64,000 bases of DNA from Pomacea canaliculata (lineage: Eukaryota; Mollusca; Gastropoda; Architaenioglossa; Ampullariidae), in assembly GCF_003073045.1 (NCBI RefSeq), contig NC_037593.1, positions 3,525,525-3,589,524 on the forward strand. The letters are read 5' to 3'. The position numbers were made by a program, and so were the translations under genes. The notes below the pieces were generated by a model. That model did not search any database. It was not told the DNA's origin and worked only from the letters and a program-made list of their open reading frames with translations. The stretch's first letter is position 1, and each line of letters begins with the position of its first letter. Below, piece by piece: positions 1 to 10,305 of this stretch.

Positions 1-276
1 TCCATACAATCCTACACAAGTACCAAAGCACAGAAAGTTGATGAGTTAGAGCAGAAATCGGCCTACAAAGTCACCATAGTATGGTACTGTAAAAGGATGT
101 TCTTACAAATGACACTCAACATTGTCACTCGTCAGTTTTGTCGTTTGTCACCTTTGTCCCTCGTAACATTCGGAATTCGTTAACTTTGCTTTACTCCAAG
201 TTTGTCACTCATTGAACTTGTCATCTAAGCCACTCGTCTATCTTTTCACTCGTCAAATTTGCTACATCCTTAAACT

Positions 277-2476
277 TCACTCGTCAACTCTCCCCTCTCC
301 ACACTTGTTCATTCCGTCATCTTCGTCTCTCCTCATGTCCAGAAGCTTCTGTCTCCTGTGGTCGCTGATACAAACCAGGGCGCTGTCGCCGCTGATGGAG
401 CTGTTCACACTCCTGTCGATGGTGTCCAGGACATTAACGATGCTTTCCTGCGCGTTCGCAGACGACACATTCACTTGACTGGCTGCACCCACAATCCCTT
501 GCTGCGAGTGACAGACGGTAAAGATACACGAGTAAGACTGTGTGAATTATGGGAAATATATAGACAACAAAAAAATGAGAATATCAATATCAATATGAGC
601 AGTTCAGCGAATAAGGAATATAAAATATTGTTCTTTAAAGCATGTTTGACATCCTTCGTCTATGGAATTATTTGGTCTGATCATTATATCGGTAAACTTT
701 TTTTTTCTCTCTCTCTCTCATTGCCTATCGCACGTGTGTGAGCATGAACTTACCGCAGCTGGTGTAGTTGACAATACAGCTCCGGATGACGTAGTTGTTG
801 ACAAAGTTGCTTGCGATGTTGCAGCTGTTGTTGTAACTCCTGCTGTTGTTGTAGCTAATGATGTATTAGTAGCTGCAGCTGCTGTTGTATCTCCTGCTGT
901 TGTTGTAGCTAATGATGTATTAGTAGCTCCAGCTGTTGTTGTAGCTGATGATGTATTAGTAACTGCAGATGTTGTAGCTAATGATGTAGTTAATGATGTA
1001 TCAGCTGCATCTGTTGATGTAGCTACCAGTGTTGATGAAGCTTCTGTTGTTGTAGTTGACGATGTATTAGTAGCTGCAGCTGTTGTTGTAATCACTGTTG
1101 TTGTTTCTGTGTCTGTAGTAGTAATTATTGCTGTAGCTGTTTCTGTTGTTGTAGCTGATGATGTATCAGCTGCATCTGTTGATGTAGCTACCAGTGTTGA
1201 TGAAGCTTCTGTTGTTGTAGTTGACGATGTATTAGTAGCTGCCTCTGTTGTTGTAATCACTGTTGTTGTTTCTGTGTCTGTAGTAGTAATTATTGCTGTA
1301 GCTGTTTCTGTTGTTGTAGCTGATGATGTATCAGCTGCATCTGTTGATGTAGCTACCAGTGTTGATGAAGCTTCTGTTGTTGTAGTTGACGATGTATTAG
1401 TAGCTGCCTCTGTTGTTGTAATCACTGTTGTTGTTTCTGTGTCTGTAGTAGTAATTATTGCTGTAGCTGTTTCTGTTGTTGTAGCTGATGATGTATCAGC
1501 TGCATCTGTTGATGTAGCTACCAGTGTTGATGAAGCTTCTGTTGTTGTAGTTGACGATGTATTAGTAGCTGCAGCTGTTGTTGTAATCACTGTTGTTGTT
1601 TCTGTGTCTGTAGTAGTAATTATTGCTGTAGCTGTTTCTGTTGTTGTAACTGATGATGCATTAGTGACTGCAGATGTTGTAGCTGATGATGCATCAGTAA
1701 CTGCAGATGCTATTGTAGTTAATGATGTATTATCTGCAGCTGTTGTTATGTATGATGATGCATTAGTCGCTGGAGCAGTTGTTTGTAGCTGATAATGTAT
1801 TAGTAACTGTATCTGTAGTTGTAGTTGAGGATGTATTAGTAGCTGCAGCTGTTGTTGTAATCACTGTTGTTGTTTCGGTGTCTGTAGTTGTTATTATTGC
1901 TGTAGTTGTTTGTGTCGTTGTAGCTAGCGATATATTAGCAGCTGTTGTCGAATTGTCAGCATTTGTCGAAGAGGTTGAAAAGTCAGAACTTGACAAAGTC
2001 GTTAAGGTGTCGGTGCTTGAAGGTGAAGCATCAGTACTTGCTGTTGTTGTTTGTGTAGTCGACGAAACTAGCAAAGTAGTTGTCGACGAGTTTGCTTGTA
2101 GTGTTGTATCTGTTTGCAAAGTTGTTGGCACATCTGATGCTGATGTTGTTTCTGTTGCATCAGACACCACAGCTTCCGTTGGAATAAAAGTCTGACTTTC
2201 AGAGGTCGGTAAAGCAGATTGGTTTGTTGTTACAGTAGTTGTTGTAGTCTGCGTGCTTGTCGAAGTCTCGGAAACAGGAGTAGTTGACAGAAGATCTGAA
2301 CTAGTGCTTTCTGCTGATGTCTCCGAATCTGTAGACATGGTGGTTGTCAATGATGATGGCGATGTGTAATTATCACCACTTGTAGAGTTAGTGTCTTGAG
2401 GGACCACCTTTAATATCAACCATCCTACCAGTCCCACCACGAAGAACTTTGTCCCAAAGAACATCTTGAACAACAA
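277..2476 (-). CDS. Secreted Thr/Ser-rich mucin-like protein
   Basis: Two coding exons fit: 2476 down to 754 and 501 down to 277. The N-terminus is a hydrophobic signal-like segment (FFVVGLVGWLILKVV), followed by a long stretch almost entirely Thr, Ser, Ala and Asp, the composition of an O-glycosylated mucin-like ectodomain or secreted protein. The middle holds four near-identical 55-residue repeats. The splice donor at 753 (GCG then GTAAGT) and acceptor at 502-504 keep phase 0, adding a non-repetitive acidic tail of about 75 residues (QGIVGAASQV onward) ending at the stop at 277. The frame is broken near 1785: one extra base in a T-run on the plus strand (TTGTTTGTAG where sister units read TTGTTGTAG) ends the first frame at 1763, while the next frame continues the same Thr-rich text. 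This may be an assembly indel. No named family is recognised. A start at 2464 is also possible, and an upstream 5' exon cannot be excluded. Confidence 0.6.
996..1655 (-). repeat. 165-bp coding tandem repeat, 4 copies
   Basis: The word ATGTATCAGC recurs at 996, 1161, 1326 and 1491, giving a 165-bp (55-codon) period. Copies are nearly identical; degenerate partial copies continue on both sides to about 840 and 1920. The period is a multiple of three, so each unit adds 55 residues of Thr/Ser-rich sequence to the mucin-like protein. Near-identity suggests recent expansion or homogenisation by unequal exchange. Confidence 0.9.
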
Positions 2477-3782
2477 AAAGTATAATATTAAAATAGACTT
2501 TCATACATTTTTACTGTGTATATACATACACTAAAACGATCTTTTAATTGTTTACGAAGTTAATTGTACAAAGATTAGATCTTCATAAAAAGACATTTTC
2601 AATTCTTGCGATACTAAAATTCATTTTTTTCTATCAGAAGACACATTTTTTTTTTTAAAAAAGGAGAATTCTAGTTATTTCAAAGTCAGAGAACGAATGC
2701 CTTAACGAAATCAGTTTCCAATATGTCCTAATTTTGTCCTCCCTTGAATATTTCAATCATCCTTGCTGTCCCACACCATTCTTTGGTGCAGTCGTGGCTG
2801 CTTAAGTGAGCATGACAGACATGAGTTGATGAAGCAATGAAATATTTCACATGCTGCCTTTGTTCATGGGTGAATAACTGTGCACGTGTAGCAACAGTAA
2901 ATATGCGGTGACGAAGATGTTGAGAAAGAGCTTTCAAATTGTATGTAGCTGTTGTGCTTGGACGAGAACCAGCAATAGAAATGTCATACGAGCAATTTTT
3001 TTAATTAATTTTATTGTGCTTTACTTCATTGTCATACCCAGAATTCTAAAGGTTGTGCTGTACTTGTTTACTTAGTGCTGGAAGATTTCATTAGCACCGC
3101 TTTTATGGTCACACCCGGTCTTCATTAAAAGTCATTGGTTTGTTCACATGGGATTTATGTCCTACACGGCTACCACAAGCAGTGGACTTTTTTCTCTGTT
3201 TAATTCTGATTTTTTTCAAGGGGAGGAGAACTGTGCAAACACAGTCCTATCATCAGTAATGAGGAAACAGCCTTTTGGGATTCCATGTGTACCAAAGGTC
3301 TGCGCCCTGAGTTTGGTTTTCTTTTCATTTCTGTAACCAGTACTATCTCCGTTTAAATTGCTGGAATAAATGGTGAGCAGAGTTCGTTTTTATGGAATAA
3401 TTTCACACACCAGTAGTTCAGTGGGTCTGTGAAGGGGCCTTGCCATTAGGGGATTACGAATTAATGAGTTTGAGTGAGTTTGTTCTGGCATCGAGTGACC
3501 CAGCGTTTACGAGTTCAAAAGTTAGACAACCAAGATAAAATAAAATTTCTTCTTCATATCAGTAACAACAAAAGAAGTTTTCTTCTCTGAAAGACACATC
3601 TCTGACAAGATTATCACGATTACTATGAATCTTTTGTTCCTCAGTCTAGTTACAGTGGGACAGCTGGGGATATGAACCTTTGCTTTGATTCGTTGGAGCT
3701 GCTATCTGAAAGCTGTTGCTGATGATCAATCATATTTTATATTATTTAAGGATTCCTCCACAAATGTTAACAAAATTTGCAC

Positions 3783-3808
3783 CACACACACACACACACA
3801 CACACACA
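3783..3808. repeat. (CA)n microsatellite
   Basis: Uninterrupted CA dinucleotide run of roughly thirteen units inside non-coding DNA. Confidence 0.95.
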
Positions 3809-4429
3809 ATTTACTCACTTTTATAGCAGTGCTTGTCTTCTCGACTCTTCTGATGATCTTGTGGCATACAATAAGTGTTAGGTATCGTGCACAGAAGAGT
3901 GATGTTCCTGTTCAATATGACCATGGAGGTGTGTACTACAGGTAACACAAGTTTGTAATGACACTTTCACTGCAGCAGCTTTCCCTGTCGTTAGTCTCTG
4001 GTGTTGCATCCAGTGCCACAAGCCCTCGTTGCTATAGGACTGAACAGCTCGGCTTATATTGGCTGAGCCCTATAGTCCAGCCGTGAGAACAGACAGTAAC
4101 CTTCACGACTGAGCGGCGCTAGCTAGCAAGGTTTGTAACCTACTCTACTGAGGAACATACACATCTGTGGCTTCTCATTTCTTAATGCCATATGCTCGAG
4201 CCGTGCTAACAGAAAGTCACCTGCCATTTTATGGTATCCTCCACGGTTTTCCTTCATTATAAACTATGCTCGGTGAATCAGTCAGGTAAAAAGATTTTTG
4301 TAGTTAGAATTCTGATTGTGACTGCTGTGACTAACGCTTGCGAACTTCTCGAGCTTATTTTTTTATTATAATCTTTCATAAGTGTCAGGTTGACATCCTA
4401 GTTGATTGGTTGGTTTGGCAGGAAAGTTC

Positions 4430-4612
4430 TTCCACCTTAAGGCGATCTCGCACTGTGAGAGAGGAGGAGTGATGGATGGAGAAGAGAAATTCACCAATAT
4501 CCATCTCTGCAAATAGGCGCGACATGGGATCTGAACTCAAGGATCTTTAGTTCTTGCTTCACTTTACAAAGGAGAGTTTTAGTCATTACACTACCGGACA
4601 GTCCTCTCCCGA
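4430..4612 (-). mobile_element. tRNA-derived SINE-like element
   Basis: On the minus strand an A-box-like segment near 4602-4584 (GTCCGGTAGTGTAATGACT) is followed about 45 bases later by a B-box-like segment near 4540-4523 (GAGTTCAGATCCC). This spacing and order are those of an internal RNA polymerase III promoter of a tRNA-derived SINE. The unrelated-looking body runs to about 4430. Ends and target duplications are not resolved. Confidence 0.5.
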
Positions 4613-4700
4613 GGTGAAGTTCTTCCTCTTTCCGTGAGTCGCTGTAGCGACGAGCGGTGGTAATAGTAGGTGCTGGTGCTGGTGTTGTTGGAAGGGAAGA

Positions 4701-4701
4701 G

Positions 4702-4760
<59 letters not shown>

Positions 4761-4773
4761 TATTATTATTATT
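4701..4773. repeat. (ATA)n/(TAT)n microsatellite
   Basis: About twenty ATA units that switch to TAT units at the right end, so the tract can fold back on itself. It produces spurious poly-Ile and poly-Tyr ORFs on the two strands. Confidence 0.95.
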
Positions 4774-5089
4774 CGGTCTTATGGGCAAGCTCATGGAACT
4801 TTACAGAAAACACACACACCTCCACGGACGCATGCAACAAACATATCACATGAGATGAAAGACAAGCTGTTTTCAGCGTGCATAGTTTATTTGAAAAACT
4901 GTAATCCAGGCTGTAACTGCTCCCGTCCATCCCCACAGGTCCAGTCATAGAACAGGTTTAATAGGTAGAGCTCTTTTTTGTTGTGTTTGTTTGCTTCCCA
5001 TCGGGTTGCCTGCAAAATGCCTACAGTACTTGAAAACCAAAATGAATTATCAAGCCCTCGTAAGATAAGCAATACCAATACCAATACCA

Positions 5090-5090
<1 letters not shown>

Positions 5091-5133
<43 letters not shown>
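5091..5133. repeat. (GAT)n microsatellite
   Basis: About fourteen GAT units, preceded by three copies of a six-base AATACC unit. GAT/ATC tails terminate several mollusc-type retrotransposons, but no element body was recognised here. Confidence 0.9.
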
Positions 5134-6734
5134 ATTTGAATTTTCTTTTCTCATTCCACCCCTGGCCCTCGAGTCTTCAGAACTTTCCCTCCTCTTTAGC
5201 GCTATCTTAGCCTTTCGACCTCTGTCTCTCACTCTTCATCCGCCTTACTCCTCGATTCTGAAATATTAATGATAAAAATCAGGTTTGTGGATGATGGTTT
5301 TTTTTTTCTATCGCTTCTTGTATTTAAATGCTGCTCTAGTTGATCTCAGTCACGTGTACCGAAATAAGAAAAAGTCCCTTCAACGACTTTTTGCCAGGTA
5401 TGCACTCACCGTCGTTTAATTTGACCGTTTATGGCGTCCGTTAAAACTGCAACACTTCAAACAGCATGACTGTGACTGGTCCGTGGAAAGCTGCTGTATG
5501 ATGGGTGTGGTGAGTGCGCAAGCTCGCTTCTGGATGGATATTGTTTATTTATTTAGAACTAGTAGCACACGCTTTTTATCTTTTGTTGTTGTCTCTCTAG
5601 AGTGCGTGCGTGTTTTAACTCGACAATCTCTGGGATAGTTTCAGATAATGGTTAGGACGAGATTATGGTAACAGTGTTGTGGACAGAATTTAGAATGAAC
5701 GAGAGATCAGGGTTTGTTACGCTGGCAACACCTTCGGTGTTGTTCATGCGAAGAAAACTCAGAGCAAAAAAAATAAATAAATAAAAAAAACCCAAGAAGT
5801 GCTATTCATGGAGATAATGGTCCCCTGCTATCACTTCGGTAGCAGATTAAATATTAAAACTTTCTAAAGCGCGGTGGGAAGTCAATATTCAAATAAACGT
5901 ACTAAGGCCATACTGTTTATTTCCTCTCCCCCTCCATCCTAAATCAAGTATCATAAAATTAGTAATGCCAATATAGCGGATAAATAAAATAAGTACTGAC
6001 ATAATAAACAATGGTCAATCTATAAAATATCGAGCATTTGTATTTGTATCTGGATACGCTGGAAGCAAATAATAAACTCTTGAAGAAAAGCTGCTGGCTT
6101 CGTTTCTAAAGAACTTCTGCAAAAATTAATGCTACAGTGTATACCGCGAGCTTCAAAATCAGCATAGTATTTCTACAGGTAAGCAGTCGCTAGAAAAATT
6201 GTTCTACCTAGGCACAATCATCACATCATCATCATCATCATCATCTCTACTTTTGTCTAACATCCAAAAGAAAAAAAATCAAAACGCATTGCAAATTTGT
6301 ACTGAATTGTACTTTTTTAAAATGGTACTAATAGTAAAATATGAACTAATCAGCACACTTCGAACATATTTCTTAATACATTGAAACTGGTTAAAAGTAT
6401 GTTTAAACGCACGTTGTGCGGTAATTTTAATAAGTCCCAGAATTTATCAGTTTCTTGCAATTTTTGTCATTTGTGCTATTGATTTCACCGGAAGTAATTT
6501 TACTCTCACAAAAGAGCGATGTTAGAATCTCTTGCATCGATTATGACAGGAAAGAATAGAATCATATATTTTAAAAAAAACAATCTAGATTATTTTCTCG
6601 CTGGAAGCTACTGATGAGAATTTCCTCCATCCTTCAGGGTGCAGAGGAGAGTTAGGAAACAATAAAAGATGCATAAAACATGGGAGGTGTTAGAAAATTC
6701 TCTTTTGTTGATGCCAGCTTTTTTGTAACGGCGG

Positions 6735-6930
6735 TGTCATCTCTAGTTCTCCCTCACTACCTTACCTTCTCCTACTCCCGAAGGAGTCATTGGTACCCAT
6801 TCTAAAGCTGCCTGACAAAGTACGCTGCGTCAAACGGGTATCGAACCCACGAGTCTACATATGTCTTCAACTCCGGATCCCGTTCTCTAATTATGAGACA
6901 ATCACTTTTACTAAGGATACGTGGATATTC
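6735..6930 (-). mobile_element. tRNA-derived SINE copy
   Basis: The minus strand carries a good B-box (GTGGGTTCGATACCCG, about 6853-6838) with a degenerate A-box upstream near 6900 (GATTGTCTCATAATTAGAG). The body beyond it (GGCAGCTTTAGAATGGGTAC, then an AGGAGAAGGTAAGG block) matches a plus-strand copy near 8890-8965. Shared body sequence plus pol III boxes support a SINE family. Confidence 0.6.
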
Positions 6931-7497
6931 CATAAGCGCGAGTCGATCACACGTTGATCACATCATCAAATGGTCTAGTAAAGGATATTCAAAATGTTGA
7001 TCCTAAAACAATCTGAACAGAAAATTCATTCCAAATTTGCTGTAACCCTACCGTCGCTGGCCACTGCGGAAATGGCGGAGCCGGAAGCAGAAGTTGAGAG
7101 AAGCTATCCAATGGAACTTAATGCAACAGGATTTTCGATGACTTAGTTTTTAGGGTTAGTTCAGTGTTAGAGTTAATTGTGAAAGGGTAATGACAGTTTT
7201 TTAGGATATATATCGAGTGGGCGAAGCAGACGTAGTGTCACGATTTCCATACAACGCTCCATTGCCGGTTTTTTTGGTGTTTATTGTAATGACCGATGAC
7301 CTCAGTAAATAATAGTCTTCTTTGTAATGTAGCGAAGAAATACTGTAGTATCATTTTGAATAAAAATTGTAGTAGCTCCACAATGATGTTGACGCATCAA
7401 TGTCTGAACCATGGATGTGAGGTGGACTGCTTGTCTGCTCTGCGAGACCAACGCTTAGCTCACGCGAGTTCTCGCTGTTAGTCTCGGCGAGCCTAAA

Positions 7498-7580
7498 CGG
7501 AAGCTTTATACAAGCATGCCTCGTTTAGTAATTAACTGAAATGTGAATAAACCGGAAGCTTTATACAAGCATGCCTCGTT
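7498..7580. repeat. 28-bp direct duplication, 55-bp spacing
   Basis: The same 28 bases (CGGAAGCTTTATACAAGCAT then GCCTCGTT) occur at 7498-7525 and 7553-7580. Flanking bases (TAAAC/TAAAC) are also partly shared, so the unit is nearly a 55-bp tandem duplication. Function unknown. Confidence 0.85.
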
Positions 7581-7693
7581 GTATGTTAACTGGAAAAAAA
7601 CCACGCCTGTCAGCAGTCCAGTAATACGAGTTCGTGGTCTGACCTGATCCACTTGACTGTAATGCAGTCGATAAACAAATATGTTCGACACCT

Positions 7694-8101
7694 TTACAAG
7701 CACATTAGCCCCGACAGTGGTGTCACACTGATCTTGATATTAAATGTGATTTTCACCTGTAATCTTGTATTCGATCGCCCGGAGACCTGTTCTCGGTTGA
7801 GGAAAACGTGTTTGATGAAGTTGAGCTCAGTGTCAGACTGTCCGAGCCGAATGTCACGAAGCAGTTTAGAAGCCTTCCGGTTATGCAAAAAGTCGTTAAA
7901 GTCAACGTAAATAAAATACTGACCGATCACTACTACACTGCCATTGCACCAACCCTCCATAATCATTTCGTGTTTTAAAAGAGATAGAGAAAATTGTAGA
8001 GTTTCTAAAGCTGTGATCCGATCATAATGGTGATCACCAAGTGCGAGTAAAATCGAGAAATTGTTGTCTACATTATGCATTCTCTTGTGTTTCGGGAGCA
8101 A
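7694..8101 (-). CDS. Unrecognised single-exon ORF, possibly spurious
   Basis: A 135-codon minus-strand frame with a mixed, protein-like composition and two hydrophobic patches (QFSLSLLKHEM and GSVVVIGQYFIYVDFNDFL). I recognise no family, signal peptide or domain. It lies alone in repeat-rich intergenic DNA with no obvious splice partners. It could be an eroded transposon fragment, one exon of an unseen gene, or chance; no function is claimed. Confidence 0.2.
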   Translation of the reverse strand: MLPKHKRMHNVDNNFSILLALGDHHYDRITALETLQFSLSLLKHEMIMEGWCNGSVVVIGQYFIYVDFNDFLHNRKASKLLRDIRLGQSDTELNFIKHVFLNREQVSGRSNTRLQVKITFNIKISVTPLSGLMCL

Positions 8102-8849
8102 GAAAAAACGAAAATAACGGGGCTGAATAGACTCTTCTCCGAGGCTATTTTCGTGATTTAAACGGAGAAGTGCAAACTTAATAAACTACTGTGCAACCCC
8201 CCCCCACCTCCTTTATCTTGAGAACTGAACAGGGAAAAAAGCGACGCGAAGAAGCACGAGATAAATTGTTGACCAATATCGTACTGCTCACATTAACTTC
8301 AACCTCAGAAATGTGGGGGAGGGGGCGCAGTGGAATGAGAGAATTGAACAGTGGAACAGTATCAGATACTGTAAAGAGTCGTGACCAATGCTAAAATGGC
8401 CCATCTCACAATCCGTAATCTCCTATTGTTCACCACATGGATTAAAAAAATAACCACACCATTTGTTCACTGGTGGACCAATGTTGCTGCTAATCGAATC
8501 TGATCCACGATCAATATCAAACCTGCTTTCAGCTCGATTCGATTCTGCGCCATTCAACAGCTAAGCTGTCATTTGAAATGTTTAGACATCCATAGTCAGA
8601 TTTTTACAGCAACCCCTGCCTCTGTGACAAGTATTCAAGCCAGGTTCAACACATTTCCCCATCTAAGACAACCCCGCACAACATACTGCACATCCTATAT
8701 GTCAGTCAATATCCCTAAAAAATACACCTGCATAGAGTTTACAGTGACGAGTGCAAACAGGGATGAAATTTCGATTGTCCCTGAGAGAAATTTTTATGGA
8801 AAGTGGATAAACCCAGTGTTTGGAAGCGCTGGCGTCCAAATCCAGACCA

Positions 8850-8975
8850 CGGCTTCGACTACCCTTAGGTGCAGCAAGCTCTCCTTCCCAGTCGACTCAA
8901 CTGCCAGAAATTGGTAACCTTACTCCATAGAAGGTTGGAGAAGGTAAGGGAGAGTTAGACACCTAACCCCTAAAT
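8850..8975 (+). mobile_element. SINE-like body, same family as 6735-6930
   Basis: The plus strand reads GACTCAACTGCCAGAAATTG, then GGTAACC and AGGTTGGAGAAGGTAAGG. This aligns with the reverse complement of the 6740-6820 copy and, more weakly, with blocks near 31840 and 47175. The upstream tRNA-like head is degenerate. Confidence 0.5.
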
Positions 8976-10305
8976 ATTATTATTTCCATTATCTGGTACC
9001 CAAAATCGTCGGTTATATGGTGTGTAAACCAAGATGAGAGGTTTGTTCTGACAAACACTGTGCACAGGTAGATTGTGTAATGTGCTGCATTGTAGAGTTC
9101 AGAACACATAACGCAGTCTTCGTCGCTGGCTTAGGGTCAAGGGGTTAGAGTTTTGTCCAAACACTTCCGGCTAATTTTTAGGTGACCTGTGGAGTCAAAA
9201 CTGTCAAAAGGCAAACTTTTATATGCGCGCACGCACACGTAAGCACGGCAAACTTTCATTAGCTATACATTTATTGAGGACAATTTCTTTCTTCATTTTC
9301 ACTTAGCATCATCAGTTTCTGAGCTAAACCAAAAGAGTAAATGATATATATATATAACAGTTTCATCTTATAAAATGTTCTCTTGGCCGCATTTTCTTCC
9401 AACGAGATCGTTGTTGGCTCATGTTTTCTATACCAGAAACATCATCTGTAGGTTGGGTAGTTCTTTCATGATGGTAGAATATGCTTGACAATGTGTGCAG
9501 CTTCCAAAACTACGGGTGCCCCGGGCCGCTGAATTCTCGGGTCTGATAATGGCACTGAAAATCTGTAAAAGAATCGGTTAGACATTAAACTGGCATATTG
9601 GACAATGACAATGAAAGAGTTTTCTGAAGTGGAAAGGGTGTTGCTAATGTTGAAAGAGGCAGAGATAGAGAAAGAGTCCGCTTTTCCTCGTCTCGTACAC
9701 CAACAGAGATGACAGTCCCTAAGAAGCTAACAGTCGTAGGCAGCAGGTGAGAAGAGACAAGCGATGCGAGGCAGTGGTTGTTGAACTCTGTCGTACTACC
9801 GCCCCAACTTCCAGTCGTCTGCGGGAGACAGCTTTCGAATCATCAAGGGAAAGGTAACTGAGTGGCATTGCCATTTCTCTCTGCGAGAGACTGACCTGGC
9901 CATGTCCCGGTGTCCCGGGGTGTGATTACAGAGAGCTGCGAACCTTTGTCTGAAGAACAGAACCCAGTGTTTCTACATCTGTATGTATGAAATACTGACA
10001 GCATCTACCATGGGATATATTTAGTTATTTTATATGTTCAATATTTTTAATACTATTCATTTGAATTTTCTTAACTGTGTTGTCAGCTGTGGTTTGCGCA
10101 TGCCAGTGAAAAGAATTACCTGTGTGGTAGCGTGGGAACGTGCGATGGGACTGAGTGGGTGTTTGCAGGGTGGAAGCTGGGTGTAAACGAGCTAACATTA
10201 GGAGGTGTCCCTCTTTGCCCTCGGGTTGACTAGGCTGCGGTTCACTCCAGTCGTTAGAAATCGTCACAGTCATTACATGACATCGCATAGTCATTCACTG
10301 TCATG

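Larger units (their letters stand above)
2477..10305. other. Repeat-rich intergenic region, no supported gene
   Basis: About 7.8 kb between the mucin-like gene and the DRC2 stop codon. It holds CA, ATA and GAT microsatellites, three SINE-like copies, a 28-bp direct duplication and one unexplained minus-strand ORF, listed separately. The other open frames are short, overlap low-complexity DNA and lack codon-level signal. The left part presumably includes promoter and 5' untranslated sequence of the mucin-like gene; the right edge must include the DRC2 3' UTR. Confidence 0.6.

Noticed and set aside
996-1655. Regular repeats considered as a CRISPR array
   Set aside because: Units are contiguous 165-bp coding repeats without spacers, in an animal gene.
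662-1792. 376-codon plus-strand ORF rich in Val, Asp and Ala
   Set aside because: It is antisense to the mucin-like repeats; its composition follows from the repeat unit, and it lacks the splice and signal-peptide structure of the minus-strand gene.
4591-4950. Poly-Ile and poly-Tyr ORFs
   Set aside because: Produced by the ATA/TAT microsatellite.
8573-8917. 114-codon plus-strand ORF
   Set aside because: Its 3' half is the SINE-like repeat at 8850-8975 and the rest shows no recognisable domain.
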